From positions 1 to 8,963 of the forward strand of contig JAILIJ010000341.1 in NCBI GenBank assembly GCA_024695315.1: a stretch of DNA of 8,963 bases. The letters are read 5' to 3'. A program made the translations under genes and the position numbers. The stretch's first letter is position 1. The number at the start of each line of letters is the position of its first letter. This document shows, in pieces, positions 1 through 6,843 of this stretch. This DNA comes from Bacteroidaceae bacterium. GTDB lineage: Bacteria > Bacteroidota > Bacteroidia > Bacteroidales > Bacteroidaceae. The notes beneath the pieces were generated by a model. The model was not told the origin of the DNA. It worked only from the letters and a program-made list of their open reading frames with translations, and searched no databases.

Positions 1-179
1 GAAATAAAAATGGCTGTTATTTTATAAGAAATACACATATCGTTATACAAAAAAATATGCCCAGCATTTCCCTCTACACGCAATTTATCATTATATCACC
101 TTTTGTTTAATACATAATATCATTTTAGCATCAAATAAACAAAAATGGAATAATTATGTTACTAAGAAAATCTTAGAAG

Positions 180-223
180 AATTACGAAGGTAATACGAAG
201 GAGAGTAAAAGGTAATACGAAGG
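180..223. repeat. 11-bp tandem direct repeats
   Basis: Four 11-bp units follow each other without gaps: AATTACGAAGG (180-190), TAATACGAAGG (191-201), AGAGTAAAAGG (202-212) and TAATACGAAGG (213-223). Units 2 and 4 are identical, unit 1 differs at two positions, and unit 3 is degenerate. The segment 169-179, ending in AGAAG, may be a further decayed copy. The core ACGAAGG therefore recurs at spacings of 11 and 22 bp, about one and two helical turns. The block lies about 190 bp upstream of the gene at 411 and about 100 bp upstream of its possible promoter. It could be a simple unstable repeat or a set of phased protein-binding sites; the sequence alone does not decide. Confidence 0.75.
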
Positions 224-324
224 TGAATGGAATAGCATTTTGTCAATTAAACAAAATACTGAGGTATCCGAAAAAAAATAACAAATATCAAGTTTTTCAA
301 TCCCCTTCCCGAAGAATAAGTCTG

Positions 325-332
325 TATATTTG
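325..332 (+). promoter_or_regulatory. Possible Bacteroidetes -7 promoter element
   Basis: TATATTTG matches the Bacteroidetes -7 consensus TAnnTTTG exactly. No clear TTTG or TTG lies 19-21 bp upstream, only a T-run around 293-297, so the -33 half is weak. If it is used, the leader before the ATG at 411 would be roughly 70 nt long. A second T-rich stretch at 351-360 (TACATTTTTG) is close to the consensus but has two extra bases. Confidence 0.35.
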
Positions 333-410
333 TATAATTGAAGATTTTTCTACATTTTTGCAACGTACATCTTAAATCAAATTATTAACTAACTTAAACT
401 AAAATTCGTC

Positions 411-659
411 ATGATTGATCTTATTATTAGCATAGTTGTCGGTATCTTAGCCGGTGCTATAGCAGGTAAAATTGTTAACAAATCAGGTAATGGATGTCTG
501 CTCAACCTCGTAATCGGTATCGTTGGTGGTATGATAGGAGGATGGCTTCTTGGAGTTCTCGGTATAAACTTGGGCTTAGGAATCATAGGAACCATTATTA
601 CTGCTGTTATTGGTGCTGTTATCCTTCTATGGGTATGGAACCTGATTACCAAGAAATAA
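411..659 (+). CDS. GlsB/YeaQ/YmgE family small membrane protein
   Basis: This 82-residue protein is very hydrophobic and Gly-rich and consists almost entirely of three predicted membrane segments (about residues 2-20, 28-49 and 54-78), ending in a short basic tail (LITKK). The G-x-x-A-G-x-I pattern in the first segment, the GNGCLLNLVIGIVGG stretch (residues 26-40) and the GG-x-x-G turns fit the transglycosylase-associated protein family (GlsB/YeaQ/YmgE), whose usual length is 80-90 residues. Despite the family name, no enzymatic activity is established; members are often linked to envelope or general stress. The ATG at 411 is the first good start and gives a complete family-length product. 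The gene appears monocistronic, with a hairpin terminator about 40 bp after the stop and a convergent neighbour. Family call firm, role inferred. Confidence 0.88.
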   Translation: MIDLIISIVVGILAGAIAGKIVNKSGNGCLLNLVIGIVGGMIGGWLLGVLGINLGLGIIGTIITAVIGAVILLWVWNLITKK

Positions 660-698
660 CTTTTATAAGATATTAAAAAATCTTGATGTAATATATAA

Positions 699-743
699 GG
701 GACACACCAATCATACGATTGATGTGCCCCAATTATTTTATAT
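699..743. terminator. Hairpin terminator, probably bidirectional
   Basis: GGG/CCC, CACA/TGTG and CAATC/GATTG pair into an interrupted 12-bp stem (699-712 with 717-730), with two single mismatches and a 4-nt loop at 713-716. The T-rich tract AATTATTTTATATT follows on the plus strand. On the minus strand the stem is followed by TTATATATTA. The hairpin sits between the stop of the plus-strand gene (659) and the stop of the convergent minus-strand gene (807), so it could end both transcripts. Confidence 0.8.
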
Positions 744-806
744 TAAGACCAACATTTTTGACTGTTTTTAAATACATAGCAGTCATTATGGCGGACTTAG
801 AAAAGC

Positions 807-2504
807 CTAAACTTTCTTTTCAAAAAAGTCCTTTAGCTTGCCTATGGCTATAGCGCGCTGACTTATTTGATTCTTTACATCTACTCCGAGTTCATCGTAA
901 GTCTGAGTATACCCCTTTGGAATAAATACAGAATCGTAGAAGAACTTAGGTTCGCTTGATGGCTGCTCGGCTATAGTACCCTCCAACATACCATCGAATA
1001 TATGAGTCTCATTCTTCTTCGGATCAATATATTCTCCAGTTACAAGAGCTACGGCTGTATGTATTCTGGCTGAACGATCCTTACCCTGAAGGTTCTTTAA
1101 AAGCTTATCCACATTTCCCTTGACATCATCATGAGAAATAGACACGGCTTTGGCATCTGGAGAGGTATGGAGTATATTAAGCATCTCAACCGATAATTCA
1201 TCATTATACTGCTCAGAGTGAAGAACGGCCTTAGAACCGCTTAAAACTTCTTCATCGTTGATTGATACGTATGAAGTGGAGTAAATACCAGGAAGCCCAC
1301 CCAAAGCGTCGCATTCGAGGGCTGTATCATCGGCTATACAATCGAATCCATAGTATCGCTTGATGAAACGTGCCTTAAGGAGTGCATTTTCCTGAATACT
1401 GCCAGTTATTCTCGGAACTTCTATGCGGCAGCCTATATCGTCAAGTGAACGGATATCGTACTTTTCGCCAAGTATGGCACGAACCTCATTAAGTTTATGG
1501 GTACTATTGCTTGCAAACACGAGCGTACGCTTATTCTTCTGCTGATTCTCAGCCTTGATCTTCATCTGGTCAAATCCCTCACCCCACACGCTGTTGGCAT
1601 TGGTCAGGGATACGAAGGCATAAGGGTCAATGGACTTGATAAGTCGCTGTATGTACATCTGTTCGTTTTTGCGCACGATACTCATGAGCACCTTACGCTC
1701 CGAATGAGTGTACCACCCCTCTCCATCGAGCATAGTCACACCTCGTCCAGTCTTCACGATGGCATCTGCTATCTTCTTCGGGTTACGCGAGAAGATGAGG
1801 AACTGCACGGACTGGTTGGTCTTGTTAAGACAGTAGTCGAGCGTGAAACTACAGATGAACATAAGCACAAAACCAAAAATTACTCGGAACCAGTCATGAA
1901 ATGCAGGATAACATGACGAAATAATGATAATGTCACAAGCGAGTATGACTGAACCTAACGACATCTGCTTGTACTTGTTCACGATGGCTGCTATAATATC
2001 CGTACCACCCGTTGAACCATTGTTAGCAAAACAGAGGTAAAGACCTATACCGTCGGTAATACCGCCAAGCACACATGCCATGAATGTCTCATCGCCAAGA
2101 AGACGAGGGAAGACGAGATGTCCATCAGCACCAACATCAGCAATCAAGTGCTGAAACACACGGAGAGTGAGAGTCATGCAAACCACGCCATAAATGGTCT
2201 TTAGACAGAACTTGAGACCGAGAGTCTTTACCGCCACAATAAGCAGACATACGTTGATGATGAAATAAGTTGTGTCAACATTCCATTCTGTAAGATAGTA
2301 CAAAATGGTTGCAATACCTATGACGCCACCAGTAGTAAGCCCATAAGGGAGCATGAAAATGTTTACGCCAAAGGCATAAATAGCAACTCCAAGGGTTATA
2401 AAGAAATAATCCTTGAGTTCAAGTTTGAGTACGTTAAGATTGTTCTTGTTTGACAAGAACCGGCGTACGTTGTCAATAACAGAATTTCTTACAGAATCTG
2501 CCAT
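807..2504 (-). CDS. YitT family membrane protein fused to HAM1/RdgB-type NTP pyrophosphatase
   Basis: This single 565-residue frame contains two normally separate proteins. Residues about 25-313 are a complete YitT-type protein. It has several hydrophobic membrane segments (roughly 33-52, 56-72, 78-95, 101-120, 142-162, 184-222) and the motifs NNGSTGGTDI (161-170) and GRGVTMLDGEGWYT (253-266), the latter in the cytosolic DUF2179 domain. The role of YitT proteins is poorly defined. Residues 326-565 are a HAM1/RdgB domain, a family that hydrolyses dITP, ITP and XTP to the monophosphate. It keeps the SNxxxK start (332-337), QENALLKAR (371-379) and the acidic pair D392-D393. It departs from the family in having DDTA instead of DDSG, KFFYDS (520-525) instead of GFGYDP, SQR (548-550) instead of SHR, and an insertion of about 40 residues (413-455). 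It lies 70 bp behind leuS on the same strand, probably as one operon. An internal ATG at 1563-1565 could give a free HAM1 product. Family calls are firm; enzyme activity is uncertain. Confidence 0.88.
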   Translation of the reverse strand: MADSVRNSVIDNVRRFLSNKNNLNVLKLELKDYFFITLGVAIYAFGVNIFMLPYGLTTGGVIGIATILYYLTEWNVDTTYFIINVCLLIVAVKTLGLKFCLKTIYGVVCMTLTLRVFQHLIADVGADGHLVFPRLLGDETFMACVLGGITDGIGLYLCFANNGSTGGTDIIAAIVNKYKQMSLGSVILACDIIIISSCYPAFHDWFRVIFGFVLMFICSFTLDYCLNKTNQSVQFLIFSRNPKKIADAIVKTGRGVTMLDGEGWYTHSERKVLMSIVRKNEQMYIQRLIKSIDPYAFVSLTNANSVWGEGFDQMKIKAENQQKNKRTLVFASNSTHKLNEVRAILGEKYDIRSLDDIGCRIEVPRITGSIQENALLKARFIKRYYGFDCIADDTALECDALGGLPGIYSTSYVSINDEEVLSGSKAVLHSEQYNDELSVEMLNILHTSPDAKAVSISHDDVKGNVDKLLKNLQGKDRSARIHTAVALVTGEYIDPKKNETHIFDGMLEGTIAEQPSSEPKFFYDSVFIPKGYTQTYDELGVDVKNQISQRAIAIGKLKDFFEKKV

Positions 2505-2574
2505 AAAATATTATTTCAAATGGAGTTGAAGAAGTTAATAAAGAAACTCCTCCAAACTCCTTTTTTAAGTAATC

Positions 2575-5427
2575 TTACTTCTTGAGCACTATGTTAATCA
2601 TCTTGCCTGGCACGACGATAACCTTGGCAACAGTAAAGCCTTCCAGCCACTTTGCAGATTGCTCGTTCTCAAGTGCAGCCTTTTCAATTGTGGCATTGTC
2701 TGTACCTACTGGGAATTCCATAGGGAAACGTGCCTTACCATTGAAAGCTACCATCATCTTCATGTTGTCCTCTTTGAGGTATGACTCATTAAAGGCTGGC
2801 CATTTTGCATCACAGACTGTTCCGTCATGTCCAAGGAGGTGATAAAGTTCCTCTGCTATGTGTGGACAGAATGGAGCAATAAGAACAGCAAGGGCTTCCT
2901 TTACCTCACGGGATGTGCTCTTCAATTTTGTAAGTTCATTGACACATACCATGAATGCAGCAATACTTGTATTATAAGAGAACTGATCGATGTCGCCAGT
3001 TACCTTCTTGATGAGGGTGTGAAGAGCCTTACGCTCCTCTGGTGTAGCATCGCCATCTGTTGCCACTACGCTATCGTCCTTGATGAAGAAATTCCAAAGT
3101 TTCTTGAGGAAACGGTGGCATCCGTCAATACCATTAGTATCCCATGGCTTTGACTGTTCAACAGGGCCAAGGAACATTTCATAGAGACGAAGTGTGTCGG
3201 CTCCGAATCGCTCAACAATCATATCTGGGTTTACTACATTGAACATAGACTTAGACATCTTCTCAACGGCCCAACCACAGATATATTTTCCTTCATCATT
3301 AAGGATAAATTCTGCATTTTTGTATTCTGGACGCCAAGCCTTAAATGCCTCGACATCAAGAACGTCGGCACTCACGATATTGACATCAACGTGGATAGGA
3401 GTTGTGTCATACTCATCCTTCTTGTCAAAAGAAACGAAAGTATTTGTATCCTTGATACGGTATACAAAATTACTACGTCCCTGAATCATACCCTGGTTGA
3501 TAAGCTTTTGGAATGGCTCTTCCTTAACAGAAATTCCTAAATCATAAAGGAATTTATTCCAAAAACGTGAGTAAATAAGGTGGCCTGTAGCATGCTCTGA
3601 ACCTCCTACGTAAAGGTCTACATTCTGCCAATAGTTTGCTGCTTCAGTAGAAAGAAGAGCCTTGTCGTTATGTGGATCCATATAACGAAGATAGTATGCA
3701 GAAGAGCCGGCAAAACCAGGCATAGTATACAACTCTATTGGGAAAATTGTCTTGTTATCAATAAGACTATTTGCTACAATCTTCTTATTTGCCTCATCCC
3801 AAGCCCATACAGTAGCGTTGCCAAGTGGTGGCTCACCAGTCTCTGTTGGAAGGAATTTCTCAACCTGGGGGAGCTGAATTGGCAAACATTCCTCAGGAAT
3901 CATACAAGGAATACCATTCTTGTAGTATACTGGGAAAGGTTCGCCCCAATAACGTTGACGAGAGAAGATTGCATCGCGAAGACGGTAGTTTACTTTTACG
4001 CGTCCAATATTATGTTTCTTGACAAATGTCTTAGTTGCGGCAATGGCTTCTTTAATTGTCAATCCGTTAAGCATGAGTGATTCTCCATCATACTCTACGG
4101 CAGACTTGCCTGGAGCTGGAGAATTGCTTACAATACCCTCTTTAGCATCATAACTTTCCTCACTTACATCGGCTCCCTCAATGAGAGGAATAATTGGAAG
4201 GTTGAAGTGCTTTGCAAATGCGTAGTCACGTGAATCGTGAGCAGGAACGGCCATAATAGCACCTGTTCCATAGCCAGCAAGAACGTATTCAGAAATCCAT
4301 ATTGGATTCTTCTCGCCTGTAAACGGATTTATTGCGTATGAACCTGAGAAAACTCCGGTTACCTTACGGTCAATCATACGCTCACGCTCAGTACGTCCTT
4401 TAACATACTTTATGTATTTCTCAACTTCGGCTTTTTGCTCGACTGTTGTAACTTTTTGGACTAGATCACTCTCAGGTGCAAGTACCATAAAAGTAACACC
4501 GAACATAGTATCGGCACGGGTTGTGAAGATTGTGAAGTAATCATTTGTGCCATCAATCCTGAATTCAACTTCTGTACCTTCACTTCGGCCAATCCAATTA
4601 CGCTGTGTCTCCTTTATTGAATCACTCCACTGGATTGTATCCAAACCATCAAGAAGGCGCTGAGAATAAGCACTTACACGAAGACACCACTGGCGCATCT
4701 TCTTCTGTTCAACTGGGTAGCCTCCACGCTCGCTCACACCGTCGATAACCTCATCATTAGCAAGTACTGTACCAAGCTTTGGACACCAGTTTACCATTGT
4801 CTCGCCAAGGAAAGCGATACGGTAGTTCATCAGAACATCGGATTTTTTCTTGTCATCCCAAGAATTCCATTCTTCTGCTGTGAAAGTCAATGGTTCACTT
4901 TGTGCTACGTCTAGCCCCAGATTACCTTCTGTCTCAAAATGTTTAATGAGTACTTCGATAGGAAGTGCTTTCTGCTCTTTGTTACAGAAGAAAGAATTAA
5001 ACATCTTTTGGAAAGCCCATTGAGTCCACTTATAATAACCAGGTGAGCATGTACGTACTTCACGATTCCAATCGAAACTGAAACCAATCTTATCTAACTG
5101 CTCACGATAACGGTCAATATTAGCAAATGTAGTTACCTCTGGGTGTTGACCTGTCTGAATGGCATACTGCTCAGCTGGAAGTCCATAAGCATCATATCCC
5201 ATAGGGTTAAGCACGTTAAAGCCTTGGAGACGCTTAAAACGTGCGTATATATCACTTGCTATATATCCTAGTGGGTGTCCTACATGAAGTCCTGCACCTG
5301 ATGGATAAGGAAACATGTTAAGAACATAATACTTTGGTTTACTGTTATCCTCAGAAATCTGATAGATCTTGTTGTCTACCCACGATTTCTGCCATTTTTG
5401 TTCTATTTCTCTAAAATTATATTCCAT
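2575..5427 (-). CDS. leuS: Leucine--tRNA ligase
   Basis: This class I aminoacyl-tRNA synthetase charges tRNA-Leu with leucine in the cytoplasm. At 950 residues from the chosen start it has the length expected for Bacteroidales LeuRS, slightly above E. coli's. The ATP-binding HIGH motif appears as HVGH (48-51) and the second signature as KMSKS (723-727). The CP1 editing domain shows TTRADT (302-307) and AVPAHDSRD (393-401), so proofreading residues appear present. Insertions relative to E. coli lie at about 150-205 and 650-712. The zinc-binding cysteine set near 215-248 is incomplete (only C215 and C248), as I recall for other Bacteroidetes. The frame is open to an upstream ATG at 5466, but the family normally begins MEYNFREIE, so the ATG at 5427 is preferred. 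The gene follows argF' by about 170 bp and precedes the YitT-HAM1 gene by 70 bp. Confidence 0.97.
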   Translation of the reverse strand: MEYNFREIEQKWQKSWVDNKIYQISEDNSKPKYYVLNMFPYPSGAGLHVGHPLGYIASDIYARFKRLQGFNVLNPMGYDAYGLPAEQYAIQTGQHPEVTTFANIDRYREQLDKIGFSFDWNREVRTCSPGYYKWTQWAFQKMFNSFFCNKEQKALPIEVLIKHFETEGNLGLDVAQSEPLTFTAEEWNSWDDKKKSDVLMNYRIAFLGETMVNWCPKLGTVLANDEVIDGVSERGGYPVEQKKMRQWCLRVSAYSQRLLDGLDTIQWSDSIKETQRNWIGRSEGTEVEFRIDGTNDYFTIFTTRADTMFGVTFMVLAPESDLVQKVTTVEQKAEVEKYIKYVKGRTERERMIDRKVTGVFSGSYAINPFTGEKNPIWISEYVLAGYGTGAIMAVPAHDSRDYAFAKHFNLPIIPLIEGADVSEESYDAKEGIVSNSPAPGKSAVEYDGESLMLNGLTIKEAIAATKTFVKKHNIGRVKVNYRLRDAIFSRQRYWGEPFPVYYKNGIPCMIPEECLPIQLPQVEKFLPTETGEPPLGNATVWAWDEANKKIVANSLIDNKTIFPIELYTMPGFAGSSAYYLRYMDPHNDKALLSTEAANYWQNVDLYVGGSEHATGHLIYSRFWNKFLYDLGISVKEEPFQKLINQGMIQGRSNFVYRIKDTNTFVSFDKKDEYDTTPIHVDVNIVSADVLDVEAFKAWRPEYKNAEFILNDEGKYICGWAVEKMSKSMFNVVNPDMIVERFGADTLRLYEMFLGPVEQSKPWDTNGIDGCHRFLKKLWNFFIKDDSVVATDGDATPEERKALHTLIKKVTGDIDQFSYNTSIAAFMVCVNELTKLKSTSREVKEALAVLIAPFCPHIAEELYHLLGHDGTVCDAKWPAFNESYLKEDNMKMMVAFNGKARFPMEFPVGTDNATIEKAALENEQSAKWLEGFTVAKVIVVPGKMINIVLKK

Positions 5428-5512
5428 ATCTTTTGAGATAAAAAGCGAAAGGTCTATTTTTAACATAAACCGTTCACTTTTCTATATTTATTTTTTTATC
5501 GTTCGTTAATGG

Positions 5513-5545
5513 TTCGTCAATCATACGTAAGATATACTTGACGAA
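5513..5545. promoter_or_regulatory. Inverted repeat upstream of leuS, possible control site
   Basis: TTCGTCAA (5513-5520) and TTGACGAA (5538-5545) form a perfect 8-bp inverted repeat around a 17-nt centre. The related direct copies CGTTAAT at 5504-5510 and 5549-5555 flank it. Neither strand shows a T-tract after the stem, so it is unlikely to be a terminator. A weak minus-strand promoter candidate overlaps it: TTTG at 5556-5559, 21 bp, then TATCTTAC at 5527-5534, which matches the TAnnTTTG consensus in part. The right arm of the repeat would fall between these two boxes. It could therefore be an operator for leuS or a leader hairpin; no binding protein is suggested by the sequence. Confidence 0.35.
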
Positions 5546-5601
5546 AAACGTTAATCAAAGTAGCAATGGGAAAAACGATAATTCAGTTTTTTGATCTACT
5601 G

Positions 5602-6633
5602 TTACTTTATCGCTTCAAGCATTCGCTTCAAAACTACCGTAGCTGAAATCTCTCGATTGGCAGCTTCTGGAATTACAAGGCTTGTTGGAGCCTCTATAAC
5701 ATCATCTGTAACAATCATATTCCTACGGACAGGAAGGCAATGCATGAAAAATGCCTTATTAGTTACTGCCATCTGGCGTTCTCCAACTGTCCAAGCAGAA
5801 TAATCATGATAGTCACCAAGTACCTTTCCATAGTCATTTGGACGAGTAACGCCAGGACATGACCAGTTCTTTGCATATATAAAATCTGCCCCTTCAAAAG
5901 CTTTCATCTGGTCATATTCAACCTGAGCATTCCCAGCAAACTTAGGGTCTAGTTCATATCCTTCAGGGTGTGTGATTACAAAATCAACATCTGCGGCATT
6001 CATCCACTCTGCAAAAGAATTAGGTACAGCCTGAGGTAAAGCCTTTGGATGTGGAGCCCAAGAAAGTACAACTTTTGGACGTTTATTAGGTACTCGATCA
6101 ATAGCAACCCCTCCAAATAATGGATTTGGTTCTACATGAGTACAATTCTTATACTCTTCAATAGTTATAAGATCTGCAAAGGCCTGAAGAGGGTGTACAG
6201 TAGCAGACTCCATAAAAAAGACAGGCTTGCCAGAATATTTTATAAATTGATTGAGAATCTTCTCTTCGTAATCGTCACTTCGCGATTCAAAACGAGCAAA
6301 TGAACGTACACCGATAATATCACAATATGAGCCCATTACAGGGATAGCTTCAAGAAGATGCTCGCTTTTATCACCTTCCATAATAACACCACGTTCCGTC
6401 TCTAACTTCCACGCACCCTGGTTCACATCAAGAACAATTACATTCATACCTAAGTTCATGGCTGCTTTCTGAGTAGAAAGACGAGTACGTAAGGAGTTAT
6501 TGAAGAAAATTAGCATGGCAGTCTTATTCTTGCCAAGCTCCTGATATTTATATCTGTTAGCCTTTATTTCAAAAGCCTCAGATAATGCCTGCTTGAGGTC
6601 ACCCAAGTCAGCAACGTTCTGAAATACTCTCAT
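5602..6633 (-). CDS. argF': N-acylornithine transcarbamylase, probably N-succinylornithine-specific
   Basis: This cytosolic enzyme of arginine biosynthesis transfers the carbamoyl group from carbamoyl phosphate to an acylated ornithine to give acylcitrulline. At 343 residues it closely follows the Bacteroides fragilis succinylornithine transcarbamylase. The carbamoyl phosphate motif SLRTR is at 47-51, HPLQ at 147-150, FAEWMN at 207-212 and HCLPVRRN at 298-305. The residue that separates acetyl- from succinyl-ornithine enzymes (Glu in Xanthomonas, Pro90 in B. fragilis) is Ser90 here. Published swaps of Glu to Ser, Pro or Ala gave succinylornithine activity, so the succinyl substrate is inferred. 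Residues 163-184 appear to be an insertion relative to B. fragilis. The frame is open to 6720, but a good promoter lies inside that extension and homology begins at MRVFQ, so the ATG at 6633 is chosen. No other arginine gene is in the window. Confidence 0.93.
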   Translation of the reverse strand: MRVFQNVADLGDLKQALSEAFEIKANRYKYQELGKNKTAMLIFFNNSLRTRLSTQKAAMNLGMNVIVLDVNQGAWKLETERGVIMEGDKSEHLLEAIPVMGSYCDIIGVRSFARFESRSDDYEEKILNQFIKYSGKPVFFMESATVHPLQAFADLITIEEYKNCTHVEPNPLFGGVAIDRVPNKRPKVVLSWAPHPKALPQAVPNSFAEWMNAADVDFVITHPEGYELDPKFAGNAQVEYDQMKAFEGADFIYAKNWSCPGVTRPNDYGKVLGDYHDYSAWTVGERQMAVTNKAFFMHCLPVRRNMIVTDDVIEAPTSLVIPEAANREISATVVLKRMLEAIK

Positions 6634-6661
6634 AAAAAATAAAATTTTGCAAAATTTCATG

Positions 6662-6693
6662 CAAAGATAATCGTTCTTTAATAAAACTGCAAA
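6662..6693 (-). promoter_or_regulatory. Bacteroidetes-type promoter for argF'
   Basis: Read on the minus strand, TTTG (6690-6693) is followed after 20 bp by TATCTTTG (6662-6669), an exact match to TAnnTTTG at the standard spacing. Transcription would start near 6656, leaving a leader of about 23 nt before the ATG at 6633. The position rules against the longer upstream start at 6720. Confidence 0.75.
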
Positions 6694-6726
6694 AAGAAAA
6701 CTAATAAAAGGAAAAAACATGAAATG

Positions 6727-6746
6727 TTTATGCTAAAAAGCATAAA
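6727..6746. promoter_or_regulatory. Inverted repeat between divergent promoters
   Basis: TTTATGC (6727-6733) and GCATAAA (6740-6746) form a perfect 7-bp inverted repeat around TAAAAA. It lies between the -33 boxes of the two divergent promoters, about 35 bp from the argF' box and about 19 bp from the plus-strand box. The placement and A/T-rich palindromic form fit an operator. ArgR is a natural candidate because the left gene belongs to arginine synthesis, but the match to known ArgR boxes is not close. Confidence 0.35.
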
Positions 6747-6764
6747 ATATTTTTCATAAATTGC

Positions 6765-6795
6765 TTGTTATGTATAGAAAGTTTTCATACATTTG
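6765..6795 (+). promoter_or_regulatory. Bacteroidetes-type promoter for the gene at 6844
   Basis: TTG (6765-6767) is followed after 20 bp by TACATTTG (6788-6795), which matches TAnnTTTG exactly. Transcription would begin near 6801, giving a leader of about 40 nt that is A/T-rich, with no strong Shine-Dalgarno sequence, as is usual in this phylum. Confidence 0.75.
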
Positions 6796-6843
6796 CAATA
6801 CAAATAATTTAACTAGTTTAACAACTTTTTAAACACATACACT

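Larger units (their letters stand above)
1..410. other. Gene-free A/T-rich region
   Basis: No convincing coding region is seen on either strand. The stretch is very A/T-rich. It contains a short tandem repeat block (about 180-223) and a possible Bacteroidetes-type -7 element (325-332) ahead of the small membrane protein gene at 411. The long minus-strand frame across 389-652 is the reverse of that gene and is not credible. Nothing else in this stretch could be recognised, and any gene to the left lies outside the window. Confidence 0.6.

Noticed and set aside
1497..1916. Plus-strand 139-residue frame
   Set aside because: It is antisense to the YitT-HAM1 gene, whose motifs and frame are clear; its translation shows no family features.
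2522..2566. Plus-strand hairpin-like GGAGTT/AACTCC followed by TTTTTT
   Set aside because: There is no plus-strand gene to terminate, the stem is only 6 bp with a large loop, and it lies between two co-directional minus-strand genes.
3670..4080. Plus-strand 136-residue frame, with shorter ones at 2582-3484 and 3825-4022
   Set aside because: All are antisense to leuS and show no protein-like pattern.
5428..5466. Longer leuS start at 5466
   Set aside because: The 13 extra residues do not match the normal LeuRS N-terminus, which begins at MEYNF (5427).
5467..5601. T-box or amino-acid attenuator before leuS
   Set aside because: No T-box core or leucine-rich leader peptide is visible, and T-boxes are not expected in Bacteroidetes.
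6634..6720. Longer argF' start at 6720
   Set aside because: A well-formed promoter (6662-6693) lies inside the extension, and homology begins at 6633.
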